Positions 27,490 through 37,780 of a stretch of DNA of 64,000 nt are shown here, piece by piece. Every line of letters begins with the position of its first letter. Position 1 is the stretch's first letter. The notes under the pieces were generated by a model. It ran no database searches. It saw only the letters and a list, made by a program, of their open reading frames with translations, and had not been told where the DNA came from. Position numbers and translations under genes: made by a program. The stretch comes from Psychrobacter sp. JCM 18901 (GTDB taxonomy: Bacteria > Pseudomonadota > Gammaproteobacteria > Pseudomonadales > Moraxellaceae), in contig NZ_BAWH01000020.1 in the NCBI RefSeq assembly GCF_000586435.1, positions 1-64,000 on the forward strand. The letters are read 5' to 3'.

Positions 27490-30035
27490 ATGAGTAGCAC
27501 TGATACCTTAACGTCATCTCAAACCTCGACAAATGCACAGGTTTTAGATGCAACCACACACGCGAATATTCACGACAAGCTTGCTCGCGCGCTTGGCATT
27601 AAGACTGCTCAAGTCAATGCGTTTGTCAAACTTTATGATGAAGGCGCGACGGTTCCTTTTATTGCGCGTTACCGCAAAGAAAAGACTCAAAACCTTGATG
27701 ATGCGCAGCTGCGTGCTTTAGAGAAGTCGCTTAATTATGAGCGTGACATGGCAACACGTCGCCTCAAAATTACTGAGCTGTTAAGCACACAGGGCAATCT
27801 GACTGACGAGCTACAGACGCGTATTGATAATGCGACGTCGAAACTTGAGCTTGAAGACATCTACTTGCCATACCGTCCACGTCGCCGTTCACCAGCGGCC
27901 AAAGCACGTGCAGCCGGTCTTGATGTGGCCGCACAAGCGGTCTTAACGCAAGAGATTACACTGACAGAGGCGCTGGCCGACTATCAAGTACAATCTACTA
28001 TCTCTGATGATAACGGTAATGAGATTGAAGTTGATTTTAGCGATATCGACAAGCAATTGGCAGGCGTACAAGCATCATCGTTGATGAATGGACGCAGGCG
28101 TTAGACTTACTCGATAATCTACGCAGTGGTTTTGCGAAAACGGCGAGTATCGTATCGAGCGTTGCTAGTGAAGAAAAACGCGAAGTTGGTGAGAAGTTCA
28201 AAGATTACTTTGAACATAGTGAAAGCTTGGCGCGTCTGCCAAATCATCGCCTATTAGCCATGCTGCGCGGTCGCCAAGAAAACGTTTTAGGTCTAAAAAT
28301 TGAAGGCGAAGACGCGCCATTTATCGAAAAAATCGTCAAGCATTTTGAGATTGATGCCAAAGCGCCAGCAGAACGTCAAAAGTTTTTAACTGAAGCCGCG
28401 ACCAGTTTATGGAAAGAAAAATGGCGTCCGCATATCGAGCATCGTTTATTGACCGAAAAGCGTCTGACCGCTGAAGCCGATGCGATTGATGTCTTTGCCA
28501 ATAATTTACAGCATTTACTTATGGCAGCGCCTGCTGGCCGTAAAGTGATTTTAGGTGTTGATCCGGGTATCCGTCATGGCGTTAAAATGGCGATTGTCGA
28601 TGCTCAAGGTCATGTCATGCTAGATGGCGAAGACAAGCCTGTCGTCGCAACCGTTTATCCTTTTGCCCCCGATAATAAGATGGATGAGGCCAAAAAAGTC
28701 ATCGATACGCTGTTGAGCACTTATAACGTTGATTTGGTCGCTATCGGTAATGGTACGGCAAGTCGCGAAACAGATGCGATGATCAAAGAGATTTTGGCTA
28801 CAAATGATGCACTAAAAGCCAAAGCCGTTATCGTTAATGAGTCAGGAGCGTCTGTTTATTCAGCGAGTGAACTTGCTAGTGATGAGCTGGCCAATCTAGA
28901 TGTTTCTGTACGCGGAGCGGTTTCTATCGCGCGTCGCTTGCAGGATCCATTGTCAGAGCTTGTTAAAGTTGATCCAAAAGCCATTGGCGTTGGTCAATAT
29001 CAGCATGACGTCAATCAAAACCAGCTTGCAGATAGCCTTGATAAAGTCACTCAAGACAGCGTAAACGCGGTTGGCGTTGATGTAAATACGGCGAGCCCAG
29101 CTATCTTGGCTCATATCGCTGGTCTTAACCGCAATGTGGCACAGCAAATTGTAACCTATCGCAAAGAGCACGGTGCATTTGATAGTCGTGAAGCGCTTAA
29201 AAACGTCCCACGTCTAGGCGCTAAGACATTTGAGCAGGCAGCTGGTTTCTTGCGTATTCATAATGGTAGCAATCCATTAGATGCCACTGGTGTGCATCCA
29301 GAGAGCTATGCATTGGTCGATAGTTTACTTGCACAAGCGAGCAAGCCATTGTCAGAAGTCATCGGTAATGATGGCGTGTTAAATACTATCGATACGACTA
29401 CACTGGCTGCTAATGACGATAATGTCAGCGTAAAAGCGATTATCGAAGAGCTTGCCAAACCTGCTCGCGATCCTCGTCCTGAGTTTAAAACGGCCAATTT
29501 CCGTGAAGACGTCAATAGCATCAAAGATTTGAGCGAAGGCATGACGTTAGAAGGGGTAGTCACCAATGTAACGGCCTTTGGTTGTTTCGTTGATGTTGGT
29601 GTACATCAGGATGGTCTGGTACATATCTCGCAGATGGCCAATGACTTTGTCGCCGATCCTATGAATCGTGTCAAACCTGGTGATATCGTTTCGGTTCGTG
29701 TTATCTCCATCGATGAAAAACGTGGTCGTATCGGATTTAGCATGAAACCTGAATCTGAAAAACCTGTACGTACGGCTGCCAAGTCTACGACAGCTAGTAC
29801 AGATGGCGAGAAAACCAGTCGTCCACGCAATAATAACGCAAATAGTGACCGTCCAAATAATAGCCGTCCAGCTGCTGACAAACGTCCGTCTAAGTCACGT
29901 GGCAAGCGTCAGGATAAAGACAACGCGAGCAATCGTAGTAAGCCAGTAAAAAATGATAAAGCTGAAGCCCCAAGTAAAATGGGTACACTTGGTGCCTTAT
30001 TACAAAAAGCTGGCGTGACTAAAAATAAGAAATAA
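27490..30035 (+). CDS. tex: Tex-family transcription accessory / RNA-binding protein (frame broken once)
   Basis: Repaired length is about 848 aa (E. coli YhgF 773). The N-terminal Tex region includes DEGATVPFIARYRKE and LEDIYLPYRPRRR. The YqgF-like domain begins near ILGVDPGIRHGVK, the HhH region has VDVNTASPAILAHIAGL and VPRLGAKTFEQAAGFLRI, and the S1 domain has LEGVVTNVTAFGCFVDVGV and VHISQMA. A Lys/Arg/Asn-rich tail of about 95 residues ends in MGTLGALLQKAG. One A is missing near 28074; repaired, it reads VQAIIVDEWTQAL. Tex proteins bind nucleic acid and affect transcription; the tail probably adds RNA affinity. Confidence 0.92.
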
Positions 30036-30072
30036 TCAAAATTGAAATAGCTAGCATAGATAGTTTAATATA

Positions 30073-30102
30073 AAAAAGGGCAGCCAATAGGCTGCCCTTT
30101 TT
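30073..30102. terminator. intrinsic terminator after tex
   Basis: AAAAGGGCAGCC, 4-nt loop, GGCTGCCCTTTTT: a perfect 12-bp stem with T-run. It also faces the convergent gene at 30138. Confidence 0.93.
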
Positions 30103-30137
30103 ATGTTTGTTAATATACTTAAATATTAATGGCCATA

Positions 30138-30735
30138 TTAACGATTTACAGCAATACGGCGGTTTTCTTTAAACTGTACATTTGCTGGCTGAGTGGCTAA
30201 TAACTCACCACGGTTGTCTTTTTTTCTTTTCTTGCAAGGTACTAGTAGCATTTGCCGTTTTATTGTTAGAAGCGGCTTCACCAGCGATTAAAGGCTGATA
30301 GTCTGCATTGCTATGCTGCATGTTTGGCGTTTGCGTACGTTGGGTAGACTGTGTAGAGGCTGCACCCGTTGTCGTTGGCACGTTACCGTTCATAGTAGGC
30401 ATATTACTATTGCTCATAGTGCCAGCTTTATCATTCATCTTGTCATTAGATTCGTTCACTCTGTTGTCAGAGTTGTTCATACTCTTGTTCGAATCATTCA
30501 TCTCACTACGAGAGTCGTTCATCTTATTGCTAGAGTCATTGATATTGACATGGCTAGGCTGTGCAGCTCCCAATTTACCAGTTGGTCCTTCTACACCGAC
30601 TTGTACATTGCTTTTGACAGAGCTACTTGGCATACGTGATTGCATAGAATCACTGCTGTTGGTCGGCATAGCCATTGCAAGTGTAGGCAATGCAAGCGTA
30701 GTACCTAAAATTAACGATAAAATATTCTTTTTCAT
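30138..30735 (-). CDS. exported low-complexity protein with 7-residue repeats (frame broken once)
   Basis: Repaired length is about 198 aa; no known domain. ATG 30735 follows an SD-like GGAG and gives a signal peptide MKKNILSLILGTTLALP...AMA. The mature part is rich in Asn, Ser, Met and Asp with five tandem 7-residue units of the form (N/S/D)xMN(D/N)Sx, encoded by 21-bp repeats at 30434-30538. The C-terminus is disturbed by T7 at 30219-30225 (plus strand; expected T6). Repaired, it ends VQFKENRRIAVNR instead of stopping at KKRQPW. The role is unknown; a periplasmic or surface-exposed disordered protein is likely. Confidence 0.7.
30434..30538. repeat. five imperfect 21-bp tandem repeats
   Basis: Units start at 30434, 30455, 30476, 30497 and 30518, each beginning TTCA(T/C) on the plus strand. 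They lie in frame inside the exported protein gene and encode its heptapeptide repeats. The 21-nt period allows copy-number change without frame loss. Confidence 0.85.
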
Positions 30736-31488
30736 TATAAAACTCCATGATACATAATTAGCAATAGTTAAAAACAATAACTCATATTTAATGATGAGCC
30801 GTTTTTATTTAAAGTTGTCTGTAAATACTGTATGCAAATTATCAACGATGTAGTTTATATTTCAGTAGCAAACTCATTAAGGTTCTAACAGTTTAATGTT
30901 TTCTTGTGACGTTATGAAACTGTCATACTTAAAGTCTAGCTGATATTTTAACTTTTAGATTTTTCAAAAACTTATTAGTAGCAAAGGTTGATTGTGTTAT
31001 CAAAGCTGTTAATAAATGAGTCTGCTAATAACAAATATCTACCAACATCTCTAGTATTAAAAATATGAATATTTGATTGCTTATAGTTGTTATTTGAACT
31101 TAGCTGATTGTTATTAATAGTTTTTTTGAGTACTATTTGTTAGCATTATAGAGGCTTTTATCAGTAGTTTTTATTTATAATTCAAAACCAGTGTTTAGAT
31201 AGTTCTTAATTTCTATTATATAAATCCTTTGATAATATATACTTCATTAAACTAATGTTTACATATAATTTTTCTACAATATCTATAAAATGATAGTAGC
31301 AATATTGGATTAGTAGTTAGTATCATAAAGTATTAGATAATCGGAAAATAGAAACATTGTTCACCAAAAAAAATACGTTGTTCTCAATTTAATCCTAGCT
31401 AAAATTTTAAAGTAGGTAATAAAAAAACCGTATCTTGAAAATAAGATACGGTCGTAAAGACATTGAGCCTTTGTTATCACTCAATAGA
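30736..31488. other. long AT-rich non-coding stretch
   Basis: About 750 bp with no plausible gene on either strand and stops in all frames. It is clearly more AT-rich than surrounding genes. It contains the promoter of the exported repeat protein. A hairpin of the form AACCGTATCTTGAAAATAAG-ATACGGT (31427-31453) sits just after the stop of the saccharopine-dehydrogenase-like gene and can terminate it. Nothing else was recognised. Confidence 0.6.
31427..31453 (-). terminator. terminator downstream of the saccharopine-dehydrogenase-like gene
   Basis: Stem ACCGTATCTT with AAGATACGGT around a short GAAAAT loop. Read on the minus strand it is followed by a run of T (plus-strand A-run at 31420-31426). 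Confidence 0.75.
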
Positions 31489-32775
31489 TTAACTATCAAT
31501 CACTTCAAAGCTAAGACCAGAATGCGCTTCTAAGCGAGTTATTAGCTTATCACCCATCGCAGATGCCGGTGTCCAGAACCCACCGCCAACGTCCTCTTTG
31601 CTGATATCTTTTGCCAGACATAATGCCGCCTGCGAAATCATACGAGAAGTACTGCCATAACCAGGATCTCTATCACCTGTTACCTTAACAGTAATAGTGT
31701 CATTTTTGGCCGTTTGTCCAAAGTGACGAATATCAAAGTAGCCGTTCTCTTGCTCGTCTTTAGAAGGGCCTGAGCCAGCTTTTGGTAAGACGTGCTTGGA
31801 TAGTAACTCGCGACTTGGTTTAATCATCATCGCAGTAGCAAAGCCCAATAAACCTGCGCTCATGGCATAGCTAGACAGTTTTCCTTTGACGCCATCTTTC
31901 ATCCACATCGCTTCGTCATATTTGAAATCGCGACCGTACTCATAGCTGAGCAATTGGTTAGTACGATGGACGATACGCGTATTGATGGTGGCCATGACGA
32001 ACGGTGCTAACCAGCGCTTATGATTACTGTCATATACTGGTTTGCTGACATTGTCCTGACGTACGTTTGGTGCATCAGTATCATCGTTTAACAGATAAGG
32101 ATTGGCCACTTGTTTGCGACGTGCTTTGTCCTCACCAGCTTCTTCAAATATTGATGCCATCGATGCGATAGTACCACCTGAGATACCACCTTTCGCTGCT
32201 TTGACACGCATATGGATAACATTACAGGTCTCGCCGAACTTTTCTTCTGCCTTAGCTTGGGTAAAGTACGCGCCCAAATCTGATGGAATAGAATCAAAAC
32301 CACAAGAGTTAACAATACGGGCACCACTTTGCTTGGCAGTGTCTTGGTACTTATCCATCATATCTTTGATGAAAATGGCCTCACCAGTAAGATCGACATA
32401 GTCCGTACCGTTTTCAGCACAAGATTTAATCAGTGGCTCACCATATTTTAGATAAGGACCGACAGTTGAGATGATGACTTGAGTTTGCTTTGTCATCTTA
32501 TCAAGGCTGGCAGCATCGTTACTGTTAGCAATAATAATGTCTACCTTGCTCTCAAGTTTGGCCTGCAACTTGTTGAGCTTGTCTTCATCACGACCTGCGA
32601 TCGCCCATGATACATTTGAGCCATCTTCGTTCTTATTATTTGATAAAAAATTGGTTAAATAGTGGGCAGTGATCTGACCGACGAAACTTGTCGCACCATA
32701 TAGAACAACTGCATAAGGGCGTGTGTCGCCGCTGGTTTTTTGTGTAGAGTTTTCAGTATCCGTATTGGTATCCAT
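31489..32775 (-). CDS. saccharopine dehydrogenase-like NAD(P)-binding oxidoreductase
   Basis: 428 aa, intact. The N-terminal Rossmann fold has VLYGATSFVGQ at residues 25-34. Next come WAIAGRDEDKLNKL, TQVIISTVGPYLKYGEPL and GTDYVDLTGE, then NSCGFDSIPSDLGAY. This pattern is shared by SCCPDH-like proteins and mycobacterial trans-acting enoyl reductases rather than true lysine-pathway saccharopine dehydrogenases. The substrate is unknown, possibly lipid-related. A Thr/Asn/Ser-rich leader precedes the fold. Monocistronic. Confidence 0.82.
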   Translation of the reverse strand: MDTNTDTENSTQKTSGDTRPYAVVLYGATSFVGQITAHYLTNFLSNNKNEDGSNVSWAIAGRDEDKLNKLQAKLESKVDIIIANSNDAASLDKMTKQTQVIISTVGPYLKYGEPLIKSCAENGTDYVDLTGEAIFIKDMMDKYQDTAKQSGARIVNSCGFDSIPSDLGAYFTQAKAEEKFGETCNVIHMRVKAAKGGISGGTIASMASIFEEAGEDKARRKQVANPYLLNDDTDAPNVRQDNVSKPVYDSNHKRWLAPFVMATINTRIVHRTNQLLSYEYGRDFKYDEAMWMKDGVKGKLSSYAMSAGLLGFATAMMIKPSRELLSKHVLPKAGSGPSKDEQENGYFDIRHFGQTAKNDTITVKVTGDRDPGYGSTSRMISQAALCLAKDISKEDVGGGFWTPASAMGDKLITRLEAHSGLSFEVIDS

Positions 32776-33278
32776 ATGTATTGTCCTTAATAGATTTGAG
32801 AATAAGTGGATAGTAAACTATAAACCAAGTCGTTTGATTAGGTTAGGGGTTTGTGAGGTCGTTACAGTTTATAGTTTGCAGCCTACCTCACATACAACAT
32901 CACATATAACGTGAGGAATTTAAAATAGTTCTGTATACAGTTGGAAGAGTAGCGTTCAGTAAAAGAGTATTCAATAAAAACACGTCCAGTTAAAAAGCGC
33001 TTAGTTTAAGAACTCTCAGTCAAATAACACTGTATTCAGAAATATAATTCTATTTCGAAAATATCATCTATTAAAGAAAAAGAAGTATGAGACATTAACA
33101 GTTACTACAAACTTTACATAACCTACCGATATTATTACTAAAATGAACGTTTTTTTGGAGACGAACATTGCTAATCTATAAGCGTAAACAGTAATAACTA
33201 GCATTAGATAAAAACAAGTTAAATAGATGCTATATAAATTCTAATATCTGTTTTTTACCATTATTTGAGGAGAAGATT
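32776..33278. other. intergenic region
   Basis: About 500 bp, AT-rich, between divergent genes. No supported gene, repeat or RNA was seen. GAGGAGAAG just before 33279 is a strong ribosome binding site for the small membrane protein gene. Confidence 0.6.
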
Positions 33279-33434
33279 ATGTTTCGTTGGGCCATTATTT
33301 TTGCAGTGATCGCATTATTAGCGAGTTTCCTAGGTTTTGGCGGTGTCGCAGGATTGTCTGCTAATTTGGCATACATTTTCTTAGCAGTCGCTGTGATTTT
33401 GTTTATTGTTGCCTTTGTTAGTCGTAAGATGTAA
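33279..33434 (+). CDS. DUF1328 small membrane protein, YtjA-like
   Basis: A 51-aa protein, [19 protein letters not shown] at the N-terminus, a GFGGVAG linker and a second hydrophobic helix ending VSRKM. The two transmembrane segments and glycine-rich turn match the DUF1328/YtjA family of small inner-membrane proteins, whose function is unknown. GAGGAG lies 6-8 nt upstream of the ATG, and an intrinsic terminator follows within 40 nt, so it is an independent short transcript. Confidence 0.88.
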   Translation: MFRWAIIFAVIALLASFLGFGGVAGLSANLAYIFLAVAVILFIVAFVSRKM

Positions 33435-33473
33435 ACATGGCTTATCGTTGTAAATACCTACTATAAAAAAAAG

Positions 33474-33496
33474 ACCCTCAATTGAGGGTCTTTTTT
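33474..33496. terminator. intrinsic terminator after the DUF1328 gene
   Basis: AAAGACCCTCAATTGAGGGTCTTTTTT, a near-perfect self-complementary stem with A- and T-runs. It probably also serves the convergent phhB side. Confidence 0.88.
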
Positions 33497-33568
33497 GCCT
33501 GCTTCAACTAGGGTAATAGGTACAGAGCGAGGATAATCGGCATCAAGGTATACATTATAGACTTTCTA

Positions 33569-33862
33569 CTACAACCGTTTGGGCTGAATAATATGCTCCA
33601 TGCGTTTGGCTAAACGAATATCCAAACTAGATATACCGCCTGTATCATGATTGGTTAGACGAACCTCCACGATATTGTAGGTGTTACGCCATTCAGGATG
33701 GTGCTCAAGCGCTTCAGCATGAAATGCCGCTTGATTCATAAAGCTCATAGCTTCGATAAAATCGCTGAAATGATATGTCTTGACGATACTATTGCCGTCA
33801 CGTTGCCAGCCAGCAAGCTCTTCTAGCTGTAGATTGATTTGTTTGTCAGATAAACTACTCAT
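33569..33862 (-). CDS. phhB: pterin-4a-carbinolamine dehydratase
   Basis: 97-aa enzyme recycling the 4a-hydroxytetrahydropterin cofactor, classically after phenylalanine hydroxylase. The diagnostic EHHPEW is at residues 53-58, with His54/His55 catalytic. It is followed by the [16 protein letters not shown] segment. The length is standard. No phenylalanine hydroxylase gene is adjacent. Intact, on the minus strand, likely monocistronic. Confidence 0.92.
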   Translation of the reverse strand: MSSLSDKQINLQLEELAGWQRDGNSIVKTYHFSDFIEAMSFMNQAAFHAEALEHHPEWRNTYNIVEVRLTNHDTGGISSLDIRLAKRMEHIIQPKRL

Positions 33863-34017
33863 ATTAATAACCTTTATTGTTATGTCGAATTGGTTTATTA
33901 AAAGTGGTGCTGTGGTATCTCTCCTATGCGAAATAAATATCTACACATTTCCTGCTTTGCCCGATGTCACGTAACTGAGCCTAGCTAACGAATTAATTGA
34001 GCCGACTACTTAGCTAG

Positions 34018-34311
34018 TTAAATCAAATCTTGATACTCAGGATGGTTGCTAATGTATGACGCGACAAATGAGCATTGCGGTACCACTTTCTTGTCTTGCT
34101 CACGCGCATAATTCAATGCGTGCTTAACGAGTGCTGAACCAACGCCTTGACCGCCTAATTGCTGCGGTACGATAGTATGATCGTAGACCAACTTGTCAGC
34201 ACTTTCCTGATAGCTAATATAACCTGTCTGACCATCGATAGAGGTCTCAAAGCGGTTCGCTGCTTGATTATGAACAATGTCTAGATTTGGTTTAGAGGTT
34301 TGGTTACTCAT
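34018..34311 (-). CDS. GNAT-like N-acetyltransferase (small YjdJ type)
   Basis: A 97-aa compact GNAT-fold protein. The acetyl-CoA loop region is IVPQQLGGQGVGSALV, followed by a helix KHALNYAREQDKKVVPQCSFV. Small proteins with this pattern form the YjdJ/NATD-like group and act on unknown small molecules or proteins. No further motif can be read. Intact, on the minus strand, separate from its neighbours. Confidence 0.82.
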   Translation of the reverse strand: MSNQTSKPNLDIVHNQAANRFETSIDGQTGYISYQESADKLVYDHTIVPQQLGGQGVGSALVKHALNYAREQDKKVVPQCSFVASYISNHPEYQDLI

Positions 34312-34510
34312 TAATATACTCCATTTTTTATTATCAAATTTTTATTATGAACTAAATATTTTATTAATTTAATAGTGCCAGTTTAGTATGTAGGTTTGAT
34401 GCTTAACAATCTAGACGCTTACCGTAATCGTTGATAGGACGACCTTTAATGTCATCTATGTCTTTTGTCCTACCTTATCATGGCCGTATCTGGTTGCAAA
34501 TCTGAATATT

Positions 34511-35970
34511 TCACCATGCATAGGATATGGCCTTACGAACGACTGGGGGTAAAAAGCGAGTGAGACCATCAGTGTTCTCTATCGCTAATTTGTCTTCTAC
34601 TTTTTTTTCTAAATTGGCCGCTGACCTATCATCTTTATGAGTAGTACTATCTACATTTTCCACTGAATGTACATGGGCTTGCCATTCTTTTTCACTAGGT
34701 TTGCTAAAGTGATAAATACGTTCCAGTACTTGCTTGAGTTGCGTACCAAAGCGGCCAGTGTTATAGCTTAAACCATACTTACGGCATATGGCCTGTACCT
34801 GCGGTGCAACCTTTGCATAGTGGCCGGCTGGCATATCAGGAAATATATGATGCTCAATTTGATGAGACAAATTACCTGTCAAAAGGTGGAACCATTTGCT
34901 GCCTTTGATATTGCTAGAGCCAAGGATTTGGCGTACGTACAATCGCCTTTACTTTCATTGGCATCGAGTTGGGTATAGATATGCGCTTGCTCAGTGAAAT
35001 GCCCGCAAAAAATCACCGCCCACGTCCATAGGTTGCGGACAGTGTTGGCAGTCATGTTACCACTCAGCGTACTAAAGGCGCTACGACGACCTAGTGTCAG
35101 CGCTACCACAGACGGCAGTGCAATATAGTCTTTGCCTATTTGCCGTCCAATTTTGGCAAATAACGCGCGAGACTTTTGCTGCATGATTTTGTGCAAATCA
35201 GGAGAGTCAGCGTATTCATCTGCACTGATTTGGATATCGTGAAAAGCTACTGCCCATTCAAAGCCAAATGCCAGTACCGCTGTGTTAAACATATTGTAGC
35301 GATCTTCTGGCGTCCAAGGCTGCTCGTCAGTCACTCGAATCAAGTGATAGCCTACGTCATGATCACGGCCAACAATATTGGTAAAAGTGTGATGTAGATA
35401 ATTATGAGAGTGTTGCCACAATGGAGCAGGGCAGACAATATCCCAGTCAAACTTTTGACTATTAAGATGCGGGTGTTGCATCCAGTCATATTGACCATGC
35501 ATGACGTTATGGCCCAGCTCCATGTTGTTCAATATTTTGCTGAAGCTAAGTAAAGACGTACCTAGTAGCCAAGTAGTGATTAGACTGCGTTTCGATGGCA
35601 TACGCCCAGCCGCTGCAAGTAGACCACGGGCAATAACTTCACTATATACCACGGTGGCATATATCCGCTGTATGTAGCGTGCATCCTTACTGCCTAGCGA
35701 GTCCATGACGCTTTTATATAGGGCATTGAGCTCTACGGCTAAAGCATCACTTTGAGGCTTTGATAGAGGGGCATCAGTTACTGTTGGGTAGCGAGTCCGT
35801 GTTGACGTGTCTAGCTGATCGCTATCATTGATTGCTTTATCATTAAGCTGCGTATAAGGCGTTTGCGATGTCAAAGGCAAAGGCGCGTTTTTCGCTAGTT
35901 GTGCATCGGACAGTGGCGTCAAGATAGGCACTGCAGATTGTGGCGTGGTAACGGGTGGTAATAAGCGCAT
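34511..35970 (-). CDS. membrane fatty acid (acyl-lipid/acyl-CoA) desaturase (frame broken once)
   Basis: Repaired length is about 486 aa. Three histidine boxes bind the di-iron centre: ELGHNVMHGQ, HSHNYLHHTF and, near the C-terminus, SHQIEHHIFPD. Hydrophobic stretches between boxes 1 and 3 fit an integral membrane enzyme. One base is missing near 34940 (GG expected on the minus strand); repaired, it reads KGDWYVRQILGSSN. The N-terminus has about 90 extra residues before the first membrane segment. Unsaturation of membrane lipids fits a cold-adapted genus. The gene upstream on the same strand is its likely electron donor. Confidence 0.88.
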
Positions 35971-36127
35971 AAATAATCCTTAACCGAAACGGCACGAATA
36001 AGCAGCACTGGGTCCGGTTTGATAAGTTATCTGAGTTTTAGCCTATAAAATAACGTTTGCCTTTTATTTCTCATAGGTTGTTTAACATATGCTTTCTATT
36101 GAGCCAGTCGTTCTATTAAATCAGTCA

Positions 36128-37399
36128 TTAAACATCGAGAACCACATCAGTCATTGCGATATTAATGCAAGTCTGAATAGACTCATAACCATCACTGCTG
36201 ACTTTACCTGTTTGGATATTTTTGACCACGCCGCTGACTTTATTACAGCGGCACAATTGGCAAATACCTTGCCGGCAACCATGTGCTAGCCGTACATCTG
36301 CATTCTCAGCCGCAGCCAGTATGGTCGTGTCACTGCTAAACTGTCGTTGCCGTGACCGCAAATAGACAGTGTGTTCTTCTACAGGTATCGTTTTATCGAA
36401 TGTTTGATTGCTACCGTTATCAACATTAGCTAGGGAATTACCAAAGTTCTCTACTATGATGTTATCGCGCAGCTGCTTGCCCTGCGGCAAAGTTATCTCT
36501 GCTGCCGCTTTGTATAAGCCAGCTAATAACGCTTGTGAACCGCAGGCAAATATTTGCGTATCTGCTAGAGGTAAGTTTAGCGACAGCAGACCCTCTGCAC
36601 TTAAATATCGTGTGCCAGCTAAATAGGTAGTCGGATCTTCAGTATGGATTAAATGATAAATAAAGTCTGGATATATATCGCTCAGCTGTTGCCATTGATG
36701 TTGTAGCTTGGATGAAATAGTCCGCCTATAATGCATTAGCGCCACCTGATATCCATTACTCAGGGCTTGAGTGATAAGTCCGAGCATAGGTGTGATACCG
36801 CTACCACCAGCGATGAATAGTAAAGGAGTAGGTTGGTTATTATCTGAGCCTTTCTGCACTGCTATGGAGGTCTGTTCCAAAGTGAAATGACCAAGTGGCA
36901 GACTTGTATCGACGACGCTAGCCAGTGGCATCTGCTTGGTTAAATAGTCAGATACCAACCCTTGTGGTTTAATCGCGATAGTTACCGTATGGCATTGGTC
37001 TGCCATATGGCTCTCGGTATTATCGTCGAGCCACCAGAGTGGTTGATGCGCCAAGCCCACTATTGAGTAACTACGTTGGTGATAGACCCCCTCAATACAA
37101 ACGCGCAAATCAAGATATTGACCGCCTTGCCAACCACCCATCATCTCAGAAGTCTGCTGTTTAAAGGCTCTATTGGTCTCAAAATGAAGTGCTATCAAAT
37201 CATCACTTAACGTATAGCGTGCAATTAGGCGTAACTTAGGAATCGTCAATGACCAAAACGGATGTAAGCGCGATCCGATAAAATCGACAAACGCACGTTG
37301 AATAATTTCAGGGCGATAGCCGTTGGCCATATCATCAGTACCTGTATGATTGCTATAAAGTAGGTGTTGAGACGAACACAAGGTCAGGTTATCAATCAT
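36128..37399 (-). CDS. ferredoxin-NADP reductase with C-terminal 2Fe-2S domain
   Basis: 423 aa. FAD-binding motif RSYSIV, then the NAD(P) site LLFIAGGSGITPMLGL, then a plant-type ferredoxin domain with cysteines in HGCRQGICQLCRC and a late QTCINIA. The domain order (FNR then ferredoxin) is that of oxidoreductases that feed membrane desaturases, as with Rv3230c and DesA3 in Mycobacterium. It is 157 nt upstream of the desaturase on the same strand, so the two probably form an operon. The first ~25 residues are weakly conserved and the real start may be Met24 (MANGYRP). Confidence 0.88.
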   Translation of the reverse strand: MIDNLTLCSSQHLLYSNHTGTDDMANGYRPEIIQRAFVDFIGSRLHPFWSLTIPKLRLIARYTLSDDLIALHFETNRAFKQQTSEMMGGWQGGQYLDLRVCIEGVYHQRSYSIVGLAHQPLWWLDDNTESHMADQCHTVTIAIKPQGLVSDYLTKQMPLASVVDTSLPLGHFTLEQTSIAVQKGSDNNQPTPLLFIAGGSGITPMLGLITQALSNGYQVALMHYRRTISSKLQHQWQQLSDIYPDFIYHLIHTEDPTTYLAGTRYLSAEGLLSLNLPLADTQIFACGSQALLAGLYKAAAEITLPQGKQLRDNIIVENFGNSLANVDNGSNQTFDKTIPVEEHTVYLRSRQRQFSSDTTILAAAENADVRLAHGCRQGICQLCRCNKVSGVVKNIQTGKVSSDGYESIQTCINIAMTDVVLDV

Positions 37400-37780
37400 T
37401 TTGATAATTAAATATCAAACGGATCTACTCGACCTTGTTAAGCCACACTAACATGCTAACGGCTATTGATTAAATTTGCGAAAGTTTTGATGCTATTTTT
37501 TGTGGTCTTTATAAAACGCTAATGAATCAAAATGTTAAGTTAGTTCATTAAGATAAGACTCCTTGAGTTATTTTTTTAAAGCGAGTTTTATAGTCAAAAG
37601 GCATAGCCTGCTGTCAAAAACAGTAAAACAACTGGTAAAACAACCTGTCAGCTTGCAGGGTATGCGCCACAATGCGATAATGATCTATAATTTGTAACCC
37701 TGATTTTGAGGTACGGCACGCTTGGCATCATCGCTGAGTTGCATTTGCTGTTCTCTTCTATGCAGTCTATCGGAGTGTTA
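37400..37780. promoter_or_regulatory. divergent promoter region of the reductase gene and ettA
   Basis: About 380 bp. A TATAAT box at 37686-37691 lies about 90 nt before the ettA start. No matching -35 was convincing. No gene or repeat was seen. Confidence 0.4.

Noticed and set aside
30308-30757. Long plus-strand frame opposite the exported repeat protein
   Set aside because: It is the antisense shadow of the 21-bp repeats. The minus-strand reading has a signal peptide and an SD.
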